Shown: positions 1-9,269 of the stretch, in pieces
Layout: each line of letters opens with the position of its first letter
Numbering within the stretch: position 1 is the first letter of the stretch
DNA from: Nocardioides marinus
GTDB taxonomy: Bacteria; Pseudomonadota; Alphaproteobacteria; Rhodobacterales; Rhodobacteraceae
Assembly (NCBI GenBank): GCA_019801415.1
Contig: JAHVJD010000001.1
Span: 62,001-126,000, forward strand
Length of the DNA stretch: 64,000 nt
Direction: 5' to 3'
The notes under the pieces: generated by a model
Databases searched by the model: none
Told to the model about the DNA's origin: nothing
What the model saw: the letters and a program-made list of their open reading frames with translations, nothing else
Position numbers and translations under genes: made by a program

Positions 1-129
1 GATGGCCCAGACGATCAGCGCGCTGACCAGCAACTTGGACGGGATGGCGACGCTCTTGGCGAATCCGGAATAGAAACCGCGCTCTGCCGTCGCGATGTCC
101 AGTTCCATCAGTGGGGGTTTGTTGGCCAT
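1..129 (-). CDS. dddT: BCCT-family transporter, N-terminal fragment (probable DMSP/betaine uptake)
   Basis: Only the first 43 codons lie in the window; the gene runs off the left edge. The ATG is preceded by a strong GGAGGAG ribosome binding site. The peptide has a short polar head, then a GFYSGF segment and the beginning of a hydrophobic helix (SKLLVSALIVWAI), the arrangement I recognise at the start of betaine/choline/carnitine transporters. In known DMSP clusters a BCCT importer named DddT sits beside dddD, and here it is the next gene downstream of dddD on the same strand, which supports DMSP or a related quaternary compound as substrate. The family call rests on a short segment; the DMSP role is inferred from context. 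Confidence 0.6.
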   Translation of the reverse strand, partial: MANKPPLMELDIATAERGFYSGFAKSVAIPSKLLVSALIVWAI

Positions 130-243
130 GTCTCCTCCGTTATGGCTTGGGGGGGCCGGGCTGCCTCCTCCTATTGGCGCGCAACTGTTGCACGCCAGTG
201 ATGCGCCAGACCGTTCGGGATTTGCGGCACGCCGCAGAACAAC

Positions 244-268
244 AAGGGGGGCATGTGCCGCCCCCCTT
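244..268 (-). terminator. hairpin between dddD and dddT
   Basis: A perfect 9-bp inverted repeat (AAGGGGGGC / GCCCCCCTT) with a 7-base loop lies just after the dddD stop. On the minus strand it ends in TTGTTGTT. It probably ends or reduces dddD-dddA transcription before dddT, so dddT may have its own promoter or be expressed at a lower level. Confidence 0.6.
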
Positions 269-279
269 TGACAGTGCCC

Positions 280-2790
280 TCAGCTGGGCAGGTATTCGGC
301 GCTCCAGCTCTCGCTGAGCTGGCCGGTCTCCAGCATCCGCGCGACGGCCGCATCGGAGTAGCCGAGGTCGCGCAGGATAGCCCGCGTCGACGTGCCGAAT
401 TTTTCGGTCGGCGACAGGGCAAAGACTTTGCCGCGCGTGGGGCGCACCGCATAGGGGTCCAGCTGGATCACCTCGTGGCCGCTGGGGTGGTTGCTGTCTT
501 GCGAGAAGGAATAGCTGCCCCGTTCGATGCCGGGCGTGCCATCCGCCTCGCGCAAGTTTTCCGAGCGCAGCGCGTCGATGTTGTTACAGATTGCACAGCC
601 AATGTCTGCTGCGCGCAAGCGGGCGATCCATTCGGTCGCGGGTTGCGTCTGAAACGCGCCTGCGAGGTAGGTCGCACGGTCTTCTTCCGGCAAATCCGGC
701 AGATCCGACAGGTCCTCGACCTCGCGGAACCGGGGCAGATCCGTCTCATACGCGCACAGCAGGATGTAGACTCCCGAAGCGGTGCTGTAAAAACGGTGGA
801 GCGGTCCGTAGCCGTTCGCTTCCGGGCCCGAAGGCTCGTCGAACAGTCCGCGCTCCCGGAAATCATAGGCAAAGGGCACCTGCAGCAAGCCGCTGTTGGC
901 GCTGAGAGAGGTGCGGCCGCGTCCGATGCGGCCAAAGCGGTGTTTCTGATAGAGCGCCGCCGCCACGGCCAGCGCGCCGCCAAAGCCGCACATCACGTCG
1001 ATGGTGCCCACGTGGGCGTGTTCCTCGGGGCGGTCCATAGCCCCGCCAAAGCGCAGCATGATGCCAGTGGCTGCCTGCACAAGGTCGTCATAGCCGATGT
1101 AATCCGTGCGGGTGCCGCGCCGCACGCCGCTGAAGCAGTCCAGCTTGCAGAAGATCGCCTCCGGGTTCAGCTTGCGCAGGCTATCGGCGTCCAGCCCCAT
1201 GCGTTTGACCTGGTTGTCCGGCGCGTTCCAGAAGATCACGTCAACCGATTTCACCAGGTCTTCCAACACCTTGCGGCCGTGTTCTGATTTCACGTCGGCC
1301 AGGATCGACTTCTTGCCGCGGCCCTGGCTGAGCCCGTAGATCACCGTGTTCCAGCTGTCATAGAGCGGCGTTGCCGGATCGAGCTTGATCACTTCTGCAC
1401 CAAAGCGCGCCAGATAGCTGGCCGCATGCGGCCCCGCGATGACGTTGCACATGTCCAGCACGCGCACGCCCGAGAGCCAGCCCTCTTGGTCCAGCTTCTC
1501 TTTCGGGGCTGGTATCTCCGTCGGCAGCTTGCGCAGGACCGCCAGCGCCTCGTCAAAATCCACCCAGCGGCGCGGTTCGGGGTTCAGCGCCTCTTCGCCG
1601 CTTTCTTCCATCCAGACCACCGGGCCGGGTTGTGTCATCTCGCCGTACTCCGGGTCCGTGACATCGATCATCAGCCCCGAGGTCTCGGCGTATTCGTCGT
1701 TGATCCATTCCTGCAGCCAGCGCTGCGGCGCGCCGGGGATGCCCGCGCGGCCAAACATCCGTTTCCACTCGTGCGATGTTCGGGTCAAGAAGACCTCTTT
1801 CATCCGCGCAGCGATCTTGTCGGCCCAGAACTTCGGCATCGGGTAAACACCGAGCGAGGTGTCCGAAACCCATTCAGACTGCGGCTTGTAGGTGTCCTCT
1901 TCTTCCTGCAGCCCCGCTTCGAGCATCTCGTCATAGAGGCCCAACACCTCGAGGCAGCGGCGCGCATGGTTCTTGTGGCTGGGGCAGACCACGTAGAACA
2001 TCCGACCATCCTTGCACATGTAGCTGCGAAAGAACGGGTCCAGAAGCTCTTGGAGTTCCTCGTAGGACACGTTCATCGGCAGCCCCTCGACCCGGCGGCG
2101 CTCGATCTCGACCTCGCGCTGGGTCAGATACCGTTCCGGCATGTCCGAGACCTTGATCGAGTTGTAGCACAGCCCCTCCATCACGGCGGCGGCCAGTGGC
2201 ACTTCGATCTGGTCCCCAAGTCCGGTTACTTGCCGGGATTGCAGAGCCAGCACTGTTGCGGATGCCGCGATCTGCGAGGCATAGGCCGAGGCCAGCGGCA
2301 GCGGCGAAAAGGACGGGTTCAGCCCCATCAGAACCCTGTTCAAACCCATATCGGTAAATACGCCGGAACTGGCCGCAACCACGCTTTCAAAGGCGCGCTG
2401 CTCGCGCCGCTCCAGATCGTTCGAGGCAAACCCGGGGATTGACAGCGTGATCAGCTCGGCGCGCTCCTCGCGCATGGCGGCAAAGTCGATGCCGAGCGCG
2501 GCCAGCTTGCCGGGGCGGAAGTTCTCGACAATGATGTCGGCCTCAGCACAAAGCGCGCGGGCCTGCGCCAGGCCTTCCTCGGACTTGAGGTCAAGGTTCA
2601 CGATTAGCTTGTTGCGCATCAGGGTCGCATTCGCCGGGCTGTCCCACATCGGCCCGTCGGGCGGGTCGATATGCACGACAGTCGCGCCAAGATCGCCCAG
2701 CAGCATCGCCACGGCAGGCCCGGCGATGTACTGCCCGAAATCGACCACTTTGACCCCGCGCAGGGGCAGGTTGGAAAACGATGAACGCAT
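280..2790 (-). CDS. dddD: DMSP CoA-transferase/lyase DddD (two-domain class III CoA-transferase)
   Basis: 836 residues with two CaiB/BaiF (class III CoA-transferase) halves, about 8-400 and 440-836; ordinary family members are about 400 residues, so this is the double form typical of DddD. DddD adds CoA to dimethylsulfoniopropionate and releases dimethyl sulfide and a 3-hydroxypropionate product. In the second half the expected catalytic aspartate is visible as D598 in GTIDVMCGFGG, close to the active Asp (about residue 602) reported for Marinomonas DddD. The matching stretch of the first half (around S168) has no acidic residue between about 148 and 192, so only the second half should carry the covalent intermediate. 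dddA starts 27 bp upstream, dddT follows, and a LysR gene is divergent, which matches known ddd clusters. A carnitine-type CoA-transferase is the alternative, but those are single-domain. Confidence 0.88.
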   Translation of the reverse strand: MRSSFSNLPLRGVKVVDFGQYIAGPAVAMLLGDLGATVVHIDPPDGPMWDSPANATLMRNKLIVNLDLKSEEGLAQARALCAEADIIVENFRPGKLAALGIDFAAMREERAELITLSIPGFASNDLERREQRAFESVVAASSGVFTDMGLNRVLMGLNPSFSPLPLASAYASQIAASATVLALQSRQVTGLGDQIEVPLAAAVMEGLCYNSIKVSDMPERYLTQREVEIERRRVEGLPMNVSYEELQELLDPFFRSYMCKDGRMFYVVCPSHKNHARRCLEVLGLYDEMLEAGLQEEEDTYKPQSEWVSDTSLGVYPMPKFWADKIAARMKEVFLTRTSHEWKRMFGRAGIPGAPQRWLQEWINDEYAETSGLMIDVTDPEYGEMTQPGPVVWMEESGEEALNPEPRRWVDFDEALAVLRKLPTEIPAPKEKLDQEGWLSGVRVLDMCNVIAGPHAASYLARFGAEVIKLDPATPLYDSWNTVIYGLSQGRGKKSILADVKSEHGRKVLEDLVKSVDVIFWNAPDNQVKRMGLDADSLRKLNPEAIFCKLDCFSGVRRGTRTDYIGYDDLVQAATGIMLRFGGAMDRPEEHAHVGTIDVMCGFGGALAVAAALYQKHRFGRIGRGRTSLSANSGLLQVPFAYDFRERGLFDEPSGPEANGYGPLHRFYSTASGVYILLCAYETDLPRFREVEDLSDLPDLPEEDRATYLAGAFQTQPATEWIARLRAADIGCAICNNIDALRSENLREADGTPGIERGSYSFSQDSNHPSGHEVIQLDPYAVRPTRGKVFALSPTEKFGTSTRAILRDLGYSDAAVARMLETGQLSESWSAEYLPS

Positions 2791-2817
2791 TTGTTTCTCC
2801 GTCAGGAAGATGTGCGA

Positions 2818-4482
2818 TTAGTGTCCGGCCAAGATCCAGCGCGCTGCCTTTTCCGCGATCATCAAGGTCGGGGAATTGGTGTTGCCGCTGGTGATCTCTG
2901 GCATGATGCTGGCATCGACGACACGCAGATCGGCCACGCCCTTGAGGCGCAGATGCGGGTCCAGAACGGCGCTGTCATCGTCCTCGCGGCCCATTTTCAC
3001 GGTGCCGACAGGGTGAAAGATCGTGTTGGCAATGTCGCCGGCCAGCTTGGCGAGGTCCTCGTCGCTCTGGTACTGGACACCCGGTTTGAACTCCTCGGGC
3101 TCATAGCTTGCCATCGCGGGCCGGGACATGATTTCGCGCACTTGCCGCAGGCTGTCGGCAGCGACCTTTCGATCGTCTTCCGTGGCGAGGTAGTTGGGCG
3201 AGATCAGCGGCGCATCGCGGAAGTCGGCCGAGCGGATGCGCACGTGCCCCCTGCTCGTCGGGTTCAGGTTGCAGACACTGACCGTCATAGCCGGGAAGGC
3301 ATGCAGCGGTTCGCCAAAGGCATCGAGGCTGAGCGGTTGCACGTGATATTCAAGGTTTGCATGAGGCCGGTTCGGGTCGGAGCGGGTGAATGCGCCCAAT
3401 TGGCTGGGCGCCATGCTCATCGGTCCGGATCGTTTCAGCGCATATTCTGCGCCAATCTTCGCCTTTCCAAAGAGGTTATTCGCCAGAGTGTTGAGCGTGC
3501 GGGTTCCGTTCACCTTGTAGACCGCGCGGATTTGCAAGTGGTCCTGAAGGTTCTCGCCCACGGGCGCGTCGCGCAGGACCTCGATGCCATGTTCGCGGAG
3601 CAGATCCGCCGGACCAATGCCGGACAGTTGCAGAACCTGCGGCGAGTTGACGGCCCCTGCCGACAGCACGGTCTCGCGCCGGGCTTTCACTTCAACGACG
3701 TGTCCCTTGCGATCGACCCGTGCACCGGTGCAGCGCAGCGCGCCGTTGGCGTCCTTGTCAAAGGTCAGCTTCTGGACCTGTGCCTCGGTCCAGACCGTCA
3801 GGTTACGCCGTGCCCGGGCGGGTTTCAGGAATGCCTTGGAGGTATTCCAGCGCCAGCCGGACCGCTGGTTCACATCGAAATAGCCAACACCCGCGTTGTC
3901 GCCACTGTTGAAATCGTCGGTTTTGGCGATCCCCGCCTCTTCCGCGGCATCGGCAAAGCTGTCCAGCACGTCCCAACGCAGGCGTTGCTTTTCGACCCGC
4001 CACTCGCCGCCATGGCCGTGCAGGTCGGAAAAACGTTCGTTATCGCCCACTTTCGGGTCAGCAGCATTGTCCAGCTTGTAGTGGTCTTCGTGCGCTTTGA
4101 AATCGCGCAGAGCCCCCTCCCAGGACCAGTCGTCTTCGCCGGTCAGCGCGGCCCAATTGTCATAGTCGCGGGCCTGACCGCGCATGTAGATCATGCCGTT
4201 GATCGACGAACAGCCGCCCAGCGTCTTTCCGCGCGGGTAGCGCAGACTGCGCCCATTCAGGCCCTTGTCGGCCTCGGTGTTGTACATCCAGTCGGTGCGC
4301 GGGTTACCGATGCAGTACAGGTAGCCGACAGGCACGTGAATCCACGGGTAGCTGTCCGCCTTACCAGCCTCCAGCAGCAGGACGCGATTGGCTGAATCAG
4401 CACTCAGGCGGTTGGCCAGAAGGCAGCCCGCGGAGCCGCCTCCAATCACGATAAAGTCGAACTCGGTTGCCATTCCTGCCAT
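2818..4482 (-). CDS. dddA: GMC-family FAD alcohol dehydrogenase (DddA / choline dehydrogenase-like)
   Basis: 554 residues. The N-terminus has the FAD-binding Rossmann motif ([15 protein letters not shown], then LLLEAG) and the C-terminus the GMC active-site region HPVGTVKMG followed by the [20 protein letters not shown] signature. The family oxidises alcohols, including choline and glucose. Within a dddD cluster the likely role is oxidation of 3-hydroxypropionate to malonate semialdehyde, as for the GMC enzyme DddA of Halomonas; many other dddD clusters use an iron-dependent enzyme, DddB. I chose the ATG at 4482 because AGGTGAGG lies six bases before it; a second ATG lies three codons later. 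Cytoplasmic, no signal peptide seen. A choline dehydrogenase cannot be excluded from sequence alone. Confidence 0.75.
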   Translation of the reverse strand: MAGMATEFDFIVIGGGSAGCLLANRLSADSANRVLLLEAGKADSYPWIHVPVGYLYCIGNPRTDWMYNTEADKGLNGRSLRYPRGKTLGGCSSINGMIYMRGQARDYDNWAALTGEDDWSWEGALRDFKAHEDHYKLDNAADPKVGDNERFSDLHGHGGEWRVEKQRLRWDVLDSFADAAEEAGIAKTDDFNSGDNAGVGYFDVNQRSGWRWNTSKAFLKPARARRNLTVWTEAQVQKLTFDKDANGALRCTGARVDRKGHVVEVKARRETVLSAGAVNSPQVLQLSGIGPADLLREHGIEVLRDAPVGENLQDHLQIRAVYKVNGTRTLNTLANNLFGKAKIGAEYALKRSGPMSMAPSQLGAFTRSDPNRPHANLEYHVQPLSLDAFGEPLHAFPAMTVSVCNLNPTSRGHVRIRSADFRDAPLISPNYLATEDDRKVAADSLRQVREIMSRPAMASYEPEEFKPGVQYQSDEDLAKLAGDIANTIFHPVGTVKMGREDDDSAVLDPHLRLKGVADLRVVDASIMPEITSGNTNSPTLMIAEKAARWILAGH

Positions 4483-4648
4483 GTCGTCCCTCACCTTTCG
4501 AGCAGGGTATCCATCGCCGCCGAACCGCCCGCGAAACGAGGCCGTCGGGGCAAAAGCGCCGCCCTGCGTATCTCCGGGTTCCGGTTTAGTAAGGCCAGGA
4601 GCACATTCCCAATGACATATATCTCTGACTGATATTAAGTTTCGTAAT
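4483..4648. promoter_or_regulatory. divergent control region between dddA and dddR
   Basis: 166 bases separate the divergent starts of dddA and the LysR gene, the usual place for a LysR-type operator. The right end is AT-rich, unlike the GC-rich surroundings, and runs into a palindrome that covers the regulator's start codon (listed separately). I see no certain -35/-10 pair. Confidence 0.5.
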
Positions 4649-4650
4649 AT
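4632..4650. promoter_or_regulatory. AT-rich palindrome over the dddR start codon
   Basis: ATATTA, seven bases, TAATAT: a perfect 6-bp inverted repeat that includes the first two bases of the LysR gene's ATG. It resembles a T-N11-A LysR box but sits on the start codon and not upstream. No Shine-Dalgarno sequence is visible before that ATG. It may be an autorepression site. Confidence 0.45.
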
Positions 4651-5557
4651 GGAAAGATTCTCGAACCTGAACAGCATCCTCGCCTTTGTCACAGTGGCCC
4701 GCGAAGGCAGCGTTTCCCGCGCGGCAGAGGTATTGAACCTCACGCAGCCGGCGATCAGTCACCAGATCAAGCGCCTCAGCGAAGAAACCGGCGTCACTTT
4801 CTTCAAACGGGCGCCACACGGGCTGTACCTGACCTCTGATGGCAAGGCGCTGCTGCCCAAGGCAGAGGCGGTCCTGAGCGCCATGGCCGAGTTCCGGCAA
4901 AGCGCCAGCGGGCGAGTCGGACAGGTTTCAGGGTCACTGCGCATCGGAACGATCGTGGATCCCGAATTCATCCGGCTGGGCCGCCTGCTGAGCCAGCTCG
5001 GGAAAGCGCACCCCGGCATCACCACGGAACTGGTGCACGGGATCAGCGGTGAAATTCTGGAGAAACTCCGTCGCCGCCAGATCGACGCCGGTTTTTACCT
5101 GACAGATCCCGGCGCGGTTGACGATATTGCCTCGGCCGACGGGATGCAGGTCAAGGTTCTGGCCAGCTTCAACTACCGCATCATTGCGCCCGCCGGATGG
5201 GAGGCCCGGGTCGCCACCGCCAATTGGCCCGAGCTGGCGGCGCTGCCATGGATCGGCACGACCGGGGTGTCCGTTCACAACCGGCTGCTGAGCCGGATCT
5301 TTGCGCAACACGATTGCACTCAGAACGTGGTCGCTTTGGTCGATCACGAGGCATCAATGCTGGAGATGGTTCGCGCAGGTGTCGGCTTGTGCCTGTGTCG
5401 TGAAACTATTGCCTTGGATCAGCAACATTCCTTCGGGCTCAGCTTGTGCGAAACGCAAAGCGTACCGGCCTGCCTCGTGATGCTGACACCGCGGGCACTC
5501 AAGTCGACTCCGGTCGTCGCGGCGCTGTTTGAGCAACTTGCCACCGTATGGGGCTGA
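4649..5557 (+). CDS. dddR: LysR-family regulator, probable regulator of the DMSP cluster
   Basis: 302 residues, the usual LysR length. Residues 1-60 form the winged helix-turn-helix ([21 protein letters not shown]), followed by a periplasmic-binding-protein-like effector domain. It is divergent from dddA-dddD, and LysR regulators named DddR control dddD in several bacteria, so a DMSP- or 3-hydroxypropionate-responsive activator is likely. The ATG gives a typical LysR N-terminus, but no ribosome binding site precedes it, so translation may be weak or from a nearly leaderless mRNA. Confidence 0.8.
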   Translation: MERFSNLNSILAFVTVAREGSVSRAAEVLNLTQPAISHQIKRLSEETGVTFFKRAPHGLYLTSDGKALLPKAEAVLSAMAEFRQSASGRVGQVSGSLRIGTIVDPEFIRLGRLLSQLGKAHPGITTELVHGISGEILEKLRRRQIDAGFYLTDPGAVDDIASADGMQVKVLASFNYRIIAPAGWEARVATANWPELAALPWIGTTGVSVHNRLLSRIFAQHDCTQNVVALVDHEASMLEMVRAGVGLCLCRETIALDQQHSFGLSLCETQSVPACLVMLTPRALKSTPVVAALFEQLATVWG

Positions 5558-5591
5558 CAGAACGCGCGCCCACGTACTCCAACCCGATGTT

Positions 5592-5621
5592 TGGGCGGGC
5601 GCAGGGAAATGCGCCCGCCCA
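5592..5621. terminator. bidirectional hairpin between dddR and the molybdenum hydroxylase
   Basis: Perfect inverted repeat TGGGCGGGCGCA / TGCGCCCGCCCA with a six-base loop, midway between two convergent stop codons. There is no long T-run, but the stem is very stable. Confidence 0.6.
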
Positions 5622-5626
5622 TATCG

Positions 5627-7939
5627 TCAGCCCTTCAACGCGGAAAGGATCGCATCCGCGGTGATGGGCAAATGGCGGATTCGCGCGCCTGAAGCATTGA
5701 AGATCGCGTTGGCAATGGCCGGGGCAACGACCGTGGTGCCCGGCTCCCCGAGACCAACGGGAACCTCGCTACTCTCGACAAATTCGATCTCCATCTCCGG
5801 CACATCCTCCAGCCGCAGCGGTGTATAGGCGCCGAGGTTGAGATCGACGACATTGCCATTTTCAATCCGGGTGCCTTCATGCAGCGCCATGGAAAGCCCC
5901 CACAGTGCGGCACCTTCGCATTGGGCCCGCGCGCCGTCCGGATCCACGACGGTCCCGCAGTCGAAAGCCAACCACATCTTCTGGACATCGACCTCGCCGG
6001 TTTCGGTGTCCACTGCCAGTTGCACAGCCGCAGCGGTCCAGGTCGGCATCGTGCGAGATTGGCCAAAAGTGGTCGCCAGACCGATCGCCGTTCCCTCTGG
6101 CAGCTCGCGCTTGCCGTAGCCGGACATCTCGGCCACCCGGCGCAGAACGGCTGCCTGCCGCGATGCACCACCAACCGCGTTCGGCGCAGAGCCAGCGTTG
6201 ATGCCCTCGGCCTTCAAATGGTCGAGACGGAATTGCAGCGGATCGGCACCAAGTTTGTGCGCGGCCTCATCCATGAAGCTTTCAACCGCAAAATTGGTCC
6301 AGCCCGGACCGACCGACCGCAACCAGCCAGGCCGGAAGGTCTGGTTGGCCAGGTCATTGGAGACGGCCCGCACCCGATGAGCCCCAACCGAGTACCAGTG
6401 ATCAGCACCGTCGATGGCAAAGGGGTCGAAAGCTTCACCATTCACCCCTTTTGGCATGAACCCGGGCGCCAGCACCTGCGTTGGCCACCCCGCGGCGGCA
6501 TGGTGCTCCATCGCGATGACGTCCTGACCATCGTCGAAGGCCATTCGCAGTTTTTGTACCGAGGGCGAGCGGATGCTGTCGAACTGGGCATCCTCCTCGC
6601 GGGCAAAGACCAGCTTGACCGGCTTGCCCACCGCTTTGGATGCAAGCGCAGCGGGGACAATGTAGTCGCCGTTCAAACGACGCCCGAATCCGCCGCCCAG
6701 CATGTAGCTGCGCATGACAATCTTGTCGGCGGGCACGTCCAGCGCGGTTGCCAGCGTCGGCAGGATCAGGGATTGCCACTGGTTGCCGGCATGCACTTCC
6801 CAGATACCATCTGCATTCTGGAACACGGTGGCATTCACCGGCTCCATCTGGAAGTGAAGCACCGACTGAGTGGTATATTCGGCCTCCAACGTGTCCGAAG
6901 CCGCGTCAAATGTCGCAGCCGTATCGGGCTGCTCCGTCGGCAGGATCGCGCCCGCATCGCTTTCAATCAGCTGCCGCGCGCGCGCCTGGATATCCTCCTC
7001 CGACACATCGGCGGTGTCACCTGGCGTCCAGTCGATCTCGATCTCGTAGGACGCTGAGCGCGCCGCATGGAGGCTGGTACCCAGAACGACCGCCCAGCCC
7101 GGAACCGTGCCCGACGGGTCATCGAGCACCACCGTCTCGAGATAACCCTTGATGGATTTCGCGGCACTGTCATCTACGGAATTGATCTTGGATCCATAGC
7201 GTGTCGGCGGCAGCATGGGCACGGCATAGATCATGCCGTCGACCTTGGCATCCAGCCCGTAAATCGCCTGGCCGGTGGTTTTCGTGTCGAGATCCAAGGG
7301 GTGCACGTCCTGGCCCACCAGCCGCAAGTCGGCATGGGGCTTCAGGGGCAGCGCGGCAAGCTCTTCTTCGGTAAAGCTCCGCTCAAGCCCTTCAGCCACG
7401 AGCGCAGCATAGGTGATCTCGCGGCTACCATCCGAGATCACACCGTCGCGTGCGGTCAGCGATGCGGCATCAACACCCCATTTGGCTGCGGCGGCCTCGA
7501 TCAGCGCAATCCGGCCGGCGGCACCGGCCTGACGGTAGACAGGCCAGCTTTGCCAGACCGACCAGCTGCCGCCGGTGACCATAAGGCCCCATTTTTCATG
7601 GGTGTCGACATGGGTAATCTGAACCTTCTCCCATGCGACCTCCAATTCATCCGCCAGGATACGCGCAATGGCCGTCCCCACGTGTTGGCCCATTTCCGCG
7701 CGGATGATGTTGACGTTGACCTGGCCGTCAGCGTCAATCCAATACCACATTGAGGGTTCGAAAACTCGGCCATCGGCCGCCACCGGCGTTCCATCCGGCA
7801 CGGCTGGATTCATCGCGGCATCCGATGTGCGCGGGAAGCCGAACGCGACCCCGGCGGCGGTCATCGAAACAAGGAAACCGCGCCGGGTCATTTTGGGTTT
7901 GGTCTGGGCGTTTGCAAGACGAGACAACAGGTTAGCCAT
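5627..7939 (-). CDS. Molybdopterin-binding subunit of a xanthine-dehydrogenase-family oxidoreductase, Tat-exported
   Basis: 770 residues. A twin-arginine signal ([13 protein letters not shown], about residues 18-31) predicts folded export to the periplasm. The body is of the isoquinoline 1-oxidoreductase beta-subunit type (IorB/CoxL-like): GGGFGRR cofactor loop in the middle and the catalytic glutamate E732 in GLGEPGTT near the end. Such enzymes hydroxylate aldehydes or N-heterocycles using a molybdenum cofactor and pass electrons to the adjacent [2Fe-2S] subunit. The start overlaps the end of that upstream gene by 8 bp, so they are translationally coupled. No FAD subunit gene is nearby, typical of the two-subunit type that donates to cytochromes. 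Substrate unknown; an aldehyde is a reasonable guess. Confidence 0.85.
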   Translation of the reverse strand: MANLLSRLANAQTKPKMTRRGFLVSMTAAGVAFGFPRTSDAAMNPAVPDGTPVAADGRVFEPSMWYWIDADGQVNVNIIRAEMGQHVGTAIARILADELEVAWEKVQITHVDTHEKWGLMVTGGSWSVWQSWPVYRQAGAAGRIALIEAAAAKWGVDAASLTARDGVISDGSREITYAALVAEGLERSFTEEELAALPLKPHADLRLVGQDVHPLDLDTKTTGQAIYGLDAKVDGMIYAVPMLPPTRYGSKINSVDDSAAKSIKGYLETVVLDDPSGTVPGWAVVLGTSLHAARSASYEIEIDWTPGDTADVSEEDIQARARQLIESDAGAILPTEQPDTAATFDAASDTLEAEYTTQSVLHFQMEPVNATVFQNADGIWEVHAGNQWQSLILPTLATALDVPADKIVMRSYMLGGGFGRRLNGDYIVPAALASKAVGKPVKLVFAREEDAQFDSIRSPSVQKLRMAFDDGQDVIAMEHHAAAGWPTQVLAPGFMPKGVNGEAFDPFAIDGADHWYSVGAHRVRAVSNDLANQTFRPGWLRSVGPGWTNFAVESFMDEAAHKLGADPLQFRLDHLKAEGINAGSAPNAVGGASRQAAVLRRVAEMSGYGKRELPEGTAIGLATTFGQSRTMPTWTAAAVQLAVDTETGEVDVQKMWLAFDCGTVVDPDGARAQCEGAALWGLSMALHEGTRIENGNVVDLNLGAYTPLRLEDVPEMEIEFVESSEVPVGLGEPGTTVVAPAIANAIFNASGARIRHLPITADAILSALKG

Positions 7940-8402
7940 TGTTGGATCCTCCCATGGCGGTGGCCGCTTCTCGCACCGCTTGACGGATTCGGGGGTATGT
8001 CATGCAACGGCACAGGTTGCCGGTCATGACGGCGTCGATGTCCTCGTCGCTCGGGTTCGGGGTATCTTTGAGAAGCGAAGCCGCCTGCATGATCTGGCCC
8101 GACTGGCAATAGCCGCATTGCGGGACTCGCAGGTTGCGCCAAGCTTCCTGAACCGGGTGGTCGCCGTCCTCGTCCAGGCCTTCGATGGTTGTCACCGAAA
8201 GCCCTTCGACATCCGACAGATAGGTGATGCAGGAACGCGCGGCGGAGCCATCGATATGCACGGTACAGGCCCCGCAGGCCCCTATGCCACAGCCGAATTT
8301 GGTGCCGGTGAGGCCGAGCTCATCTCGGATCGCCCACAGCAGCGGCGTGTCCGGATCGGCGTCTACAGAAACCTGCCGTCCGTTCAATTCGAATTCTATC
8401 AT
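7932..8402 (-). CDS. [2Fe-2S] subunit of molybdenum hydroxylase (IorA-like)
   Basis: 156 residues carrying both iron-sulfur clusters. Plant-ferredoxin-type ligands are C38, C43, C46 and C58 (CGIGACGAC), and the second cluster ligands are C96, C99, C131 and C133 (CGYCQSG, GNLCRC). It has no signal peptide of its own, so it should be co-exported with the Tat-tagged large subunit. It is the first gene of a two-gene operon with the large subunit. The ATG at 8402 gives the standard family N-terminus (MIEFELNGR). Confidence 0.88.
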   Translation of the reverse strand: MIEFELNGRQVSVDADPDTPLLWAIRDELGLTGTKFGCGIGACGACTVHIDGSAARSCITYLSDVEGLSVTTIEGLDEDGDHPVQEAWRNLRVPQCGYCQSGQIMQAASLLKDTPNPSDEDIDAVMTGNLCRCMTYPRIRQAVREAATAMGGSNNG

Positions 8403-8715
8403 GGAGTCGTTGTCCCTTGGGATGTATTTACCTGGGGGAGCGCGTTCAGCTGCCCTAACTAGAGCAGCCCAAGTATGTGTCATCGCACCGATTTGAAGAC
8501 GTCGGCGCGAAAATTCACAAAAAAGTTAGGGAGCAAACAAGGCGGTGCTTTCGCCAAATAATAGAGCGCCGTGGTTATCTCGTCGGACTGCGCGCCGGGC
8601 GCGAGCGACAATGGTTGTGCCAACGCAATTTCGAGAGGGGGCGAAAATGACACCCCCTCCACCGGCGCGCGCCGCCGCGGTTTTTACAATTCTTCCGGGA
8701 TGCCCTCGCCAACCG
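8403..8715. other. gene-free stretch between the [2Fe-2S] subunit and the cupin gene
   Basis: 313 bases without a convincing gene. It should contain the promoter of the molybdenum hydroxylase operon. The only structure seen is a 7-bp inverted repeat at 8635-8659. Confidence 0.5.
8635..8659 (-). terminator. weak hairpin downstream of the cupin gene
   Basis: GAGGGGG and CCCCCTC separated by 11 bases, 57 bases past the cupin stop on the minus strand. There is no U-tract, so termination activity is uncertain. Confidence 0.3.
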
Positions 8716-9159
8716 TCAGTCGAGAGGAGGTCCGGTGAAGACGAGGTTGTGGCGCTTGGCGGCTTCCTCAATCGCGGGCATATCAGCCGGAATCTGGAAA
8801 TTTCCGGCGGCCATTTCGACAAAGAATTCCTCGAACCCACCTGGTGTCAGGATGACCAGATGCCGTGACGGTTCCGTTCCAACCACCTTGAATGTGTGGT
8901 TGGTTCCGCGCGGTATGAAGACGCTCTGGCCCGGGCCCGCGAGGGTCTCGTCACCATCGATCCAGATCTTGCAGGTGCCGGAAAGGATGACAAAAGTCTC
9001 ATCCTCCTTTTCGTGGACGTGACGCGGCGGGCCGCTTCCCACCGGCGACAGACTGTCGACAATGGACAGTGTACCATCGCTTTGCGACGGTGAGAGGATG
9101 GTCTTGTATTGAACGCCGAGCCACTCGATCGTCTCGGGCTTTGCAGTCAGGTCCATCAT
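8716..9159 (-). CDS. Cupin-domain protein
   Basis: 147 residues forming one small beta-barrel cupin. The first cupin motif has PPRHVHEKEDETFVILSG, supplying two histidines and a glutamate as likely metal ligands; the second motif is GTNHTF, supplying the last histidine. Substrate unknown. The first of two adjacent ATGs (9159) is chosen because AAGGAG lies seven bases upstream. It is divergent from a LysR gene that probably regulates it. Confidence 0.75.
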   Translation of the reverse strand: MMDLTAKPETIEWLGVQYKTILSPSQSDGTLSIVDSLSPVGSGPPRHVHEKEDETFVILSGTCKIWIDGDETLAGPGQSVFIPRGTNHTFKVVGTEPSRHLVILTPGGFEEFFVEMAAGNFQIPADMPAIEEAAKRHNLVFTGPPLD

Positions 9160-9269
9160 CGTTTCACTCCTTGCTGGGGCCTGAAACGAAAGCGCTTTCG
9201 TGCGGCAAAGCATAACGTCGCGACACGGTATCGACCAAACCGCATTCTGCGATATAAGATATCGACCAG

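Noticed and set aside
253-1287. Long open frame on the plus strand opposite dddD
   Set aside because: It mirrors the reading phase of a GC-rich gene, has no ribosome binding site or family signature, and dddD on the other strand is certain.
280-2790. Carnitine CoA-transferase (CaiB) assignment
   Set aside because: CaiB is about 405 residues and single-domain; the fused length, the aspartate position and the neighbours fit DddD better.
2791-4395. 534-codon open frame opposite the GMC dehydrogenase
   Set aside because: Shadow of dddA: composition rich in His, Arg and Val without domain motifs.
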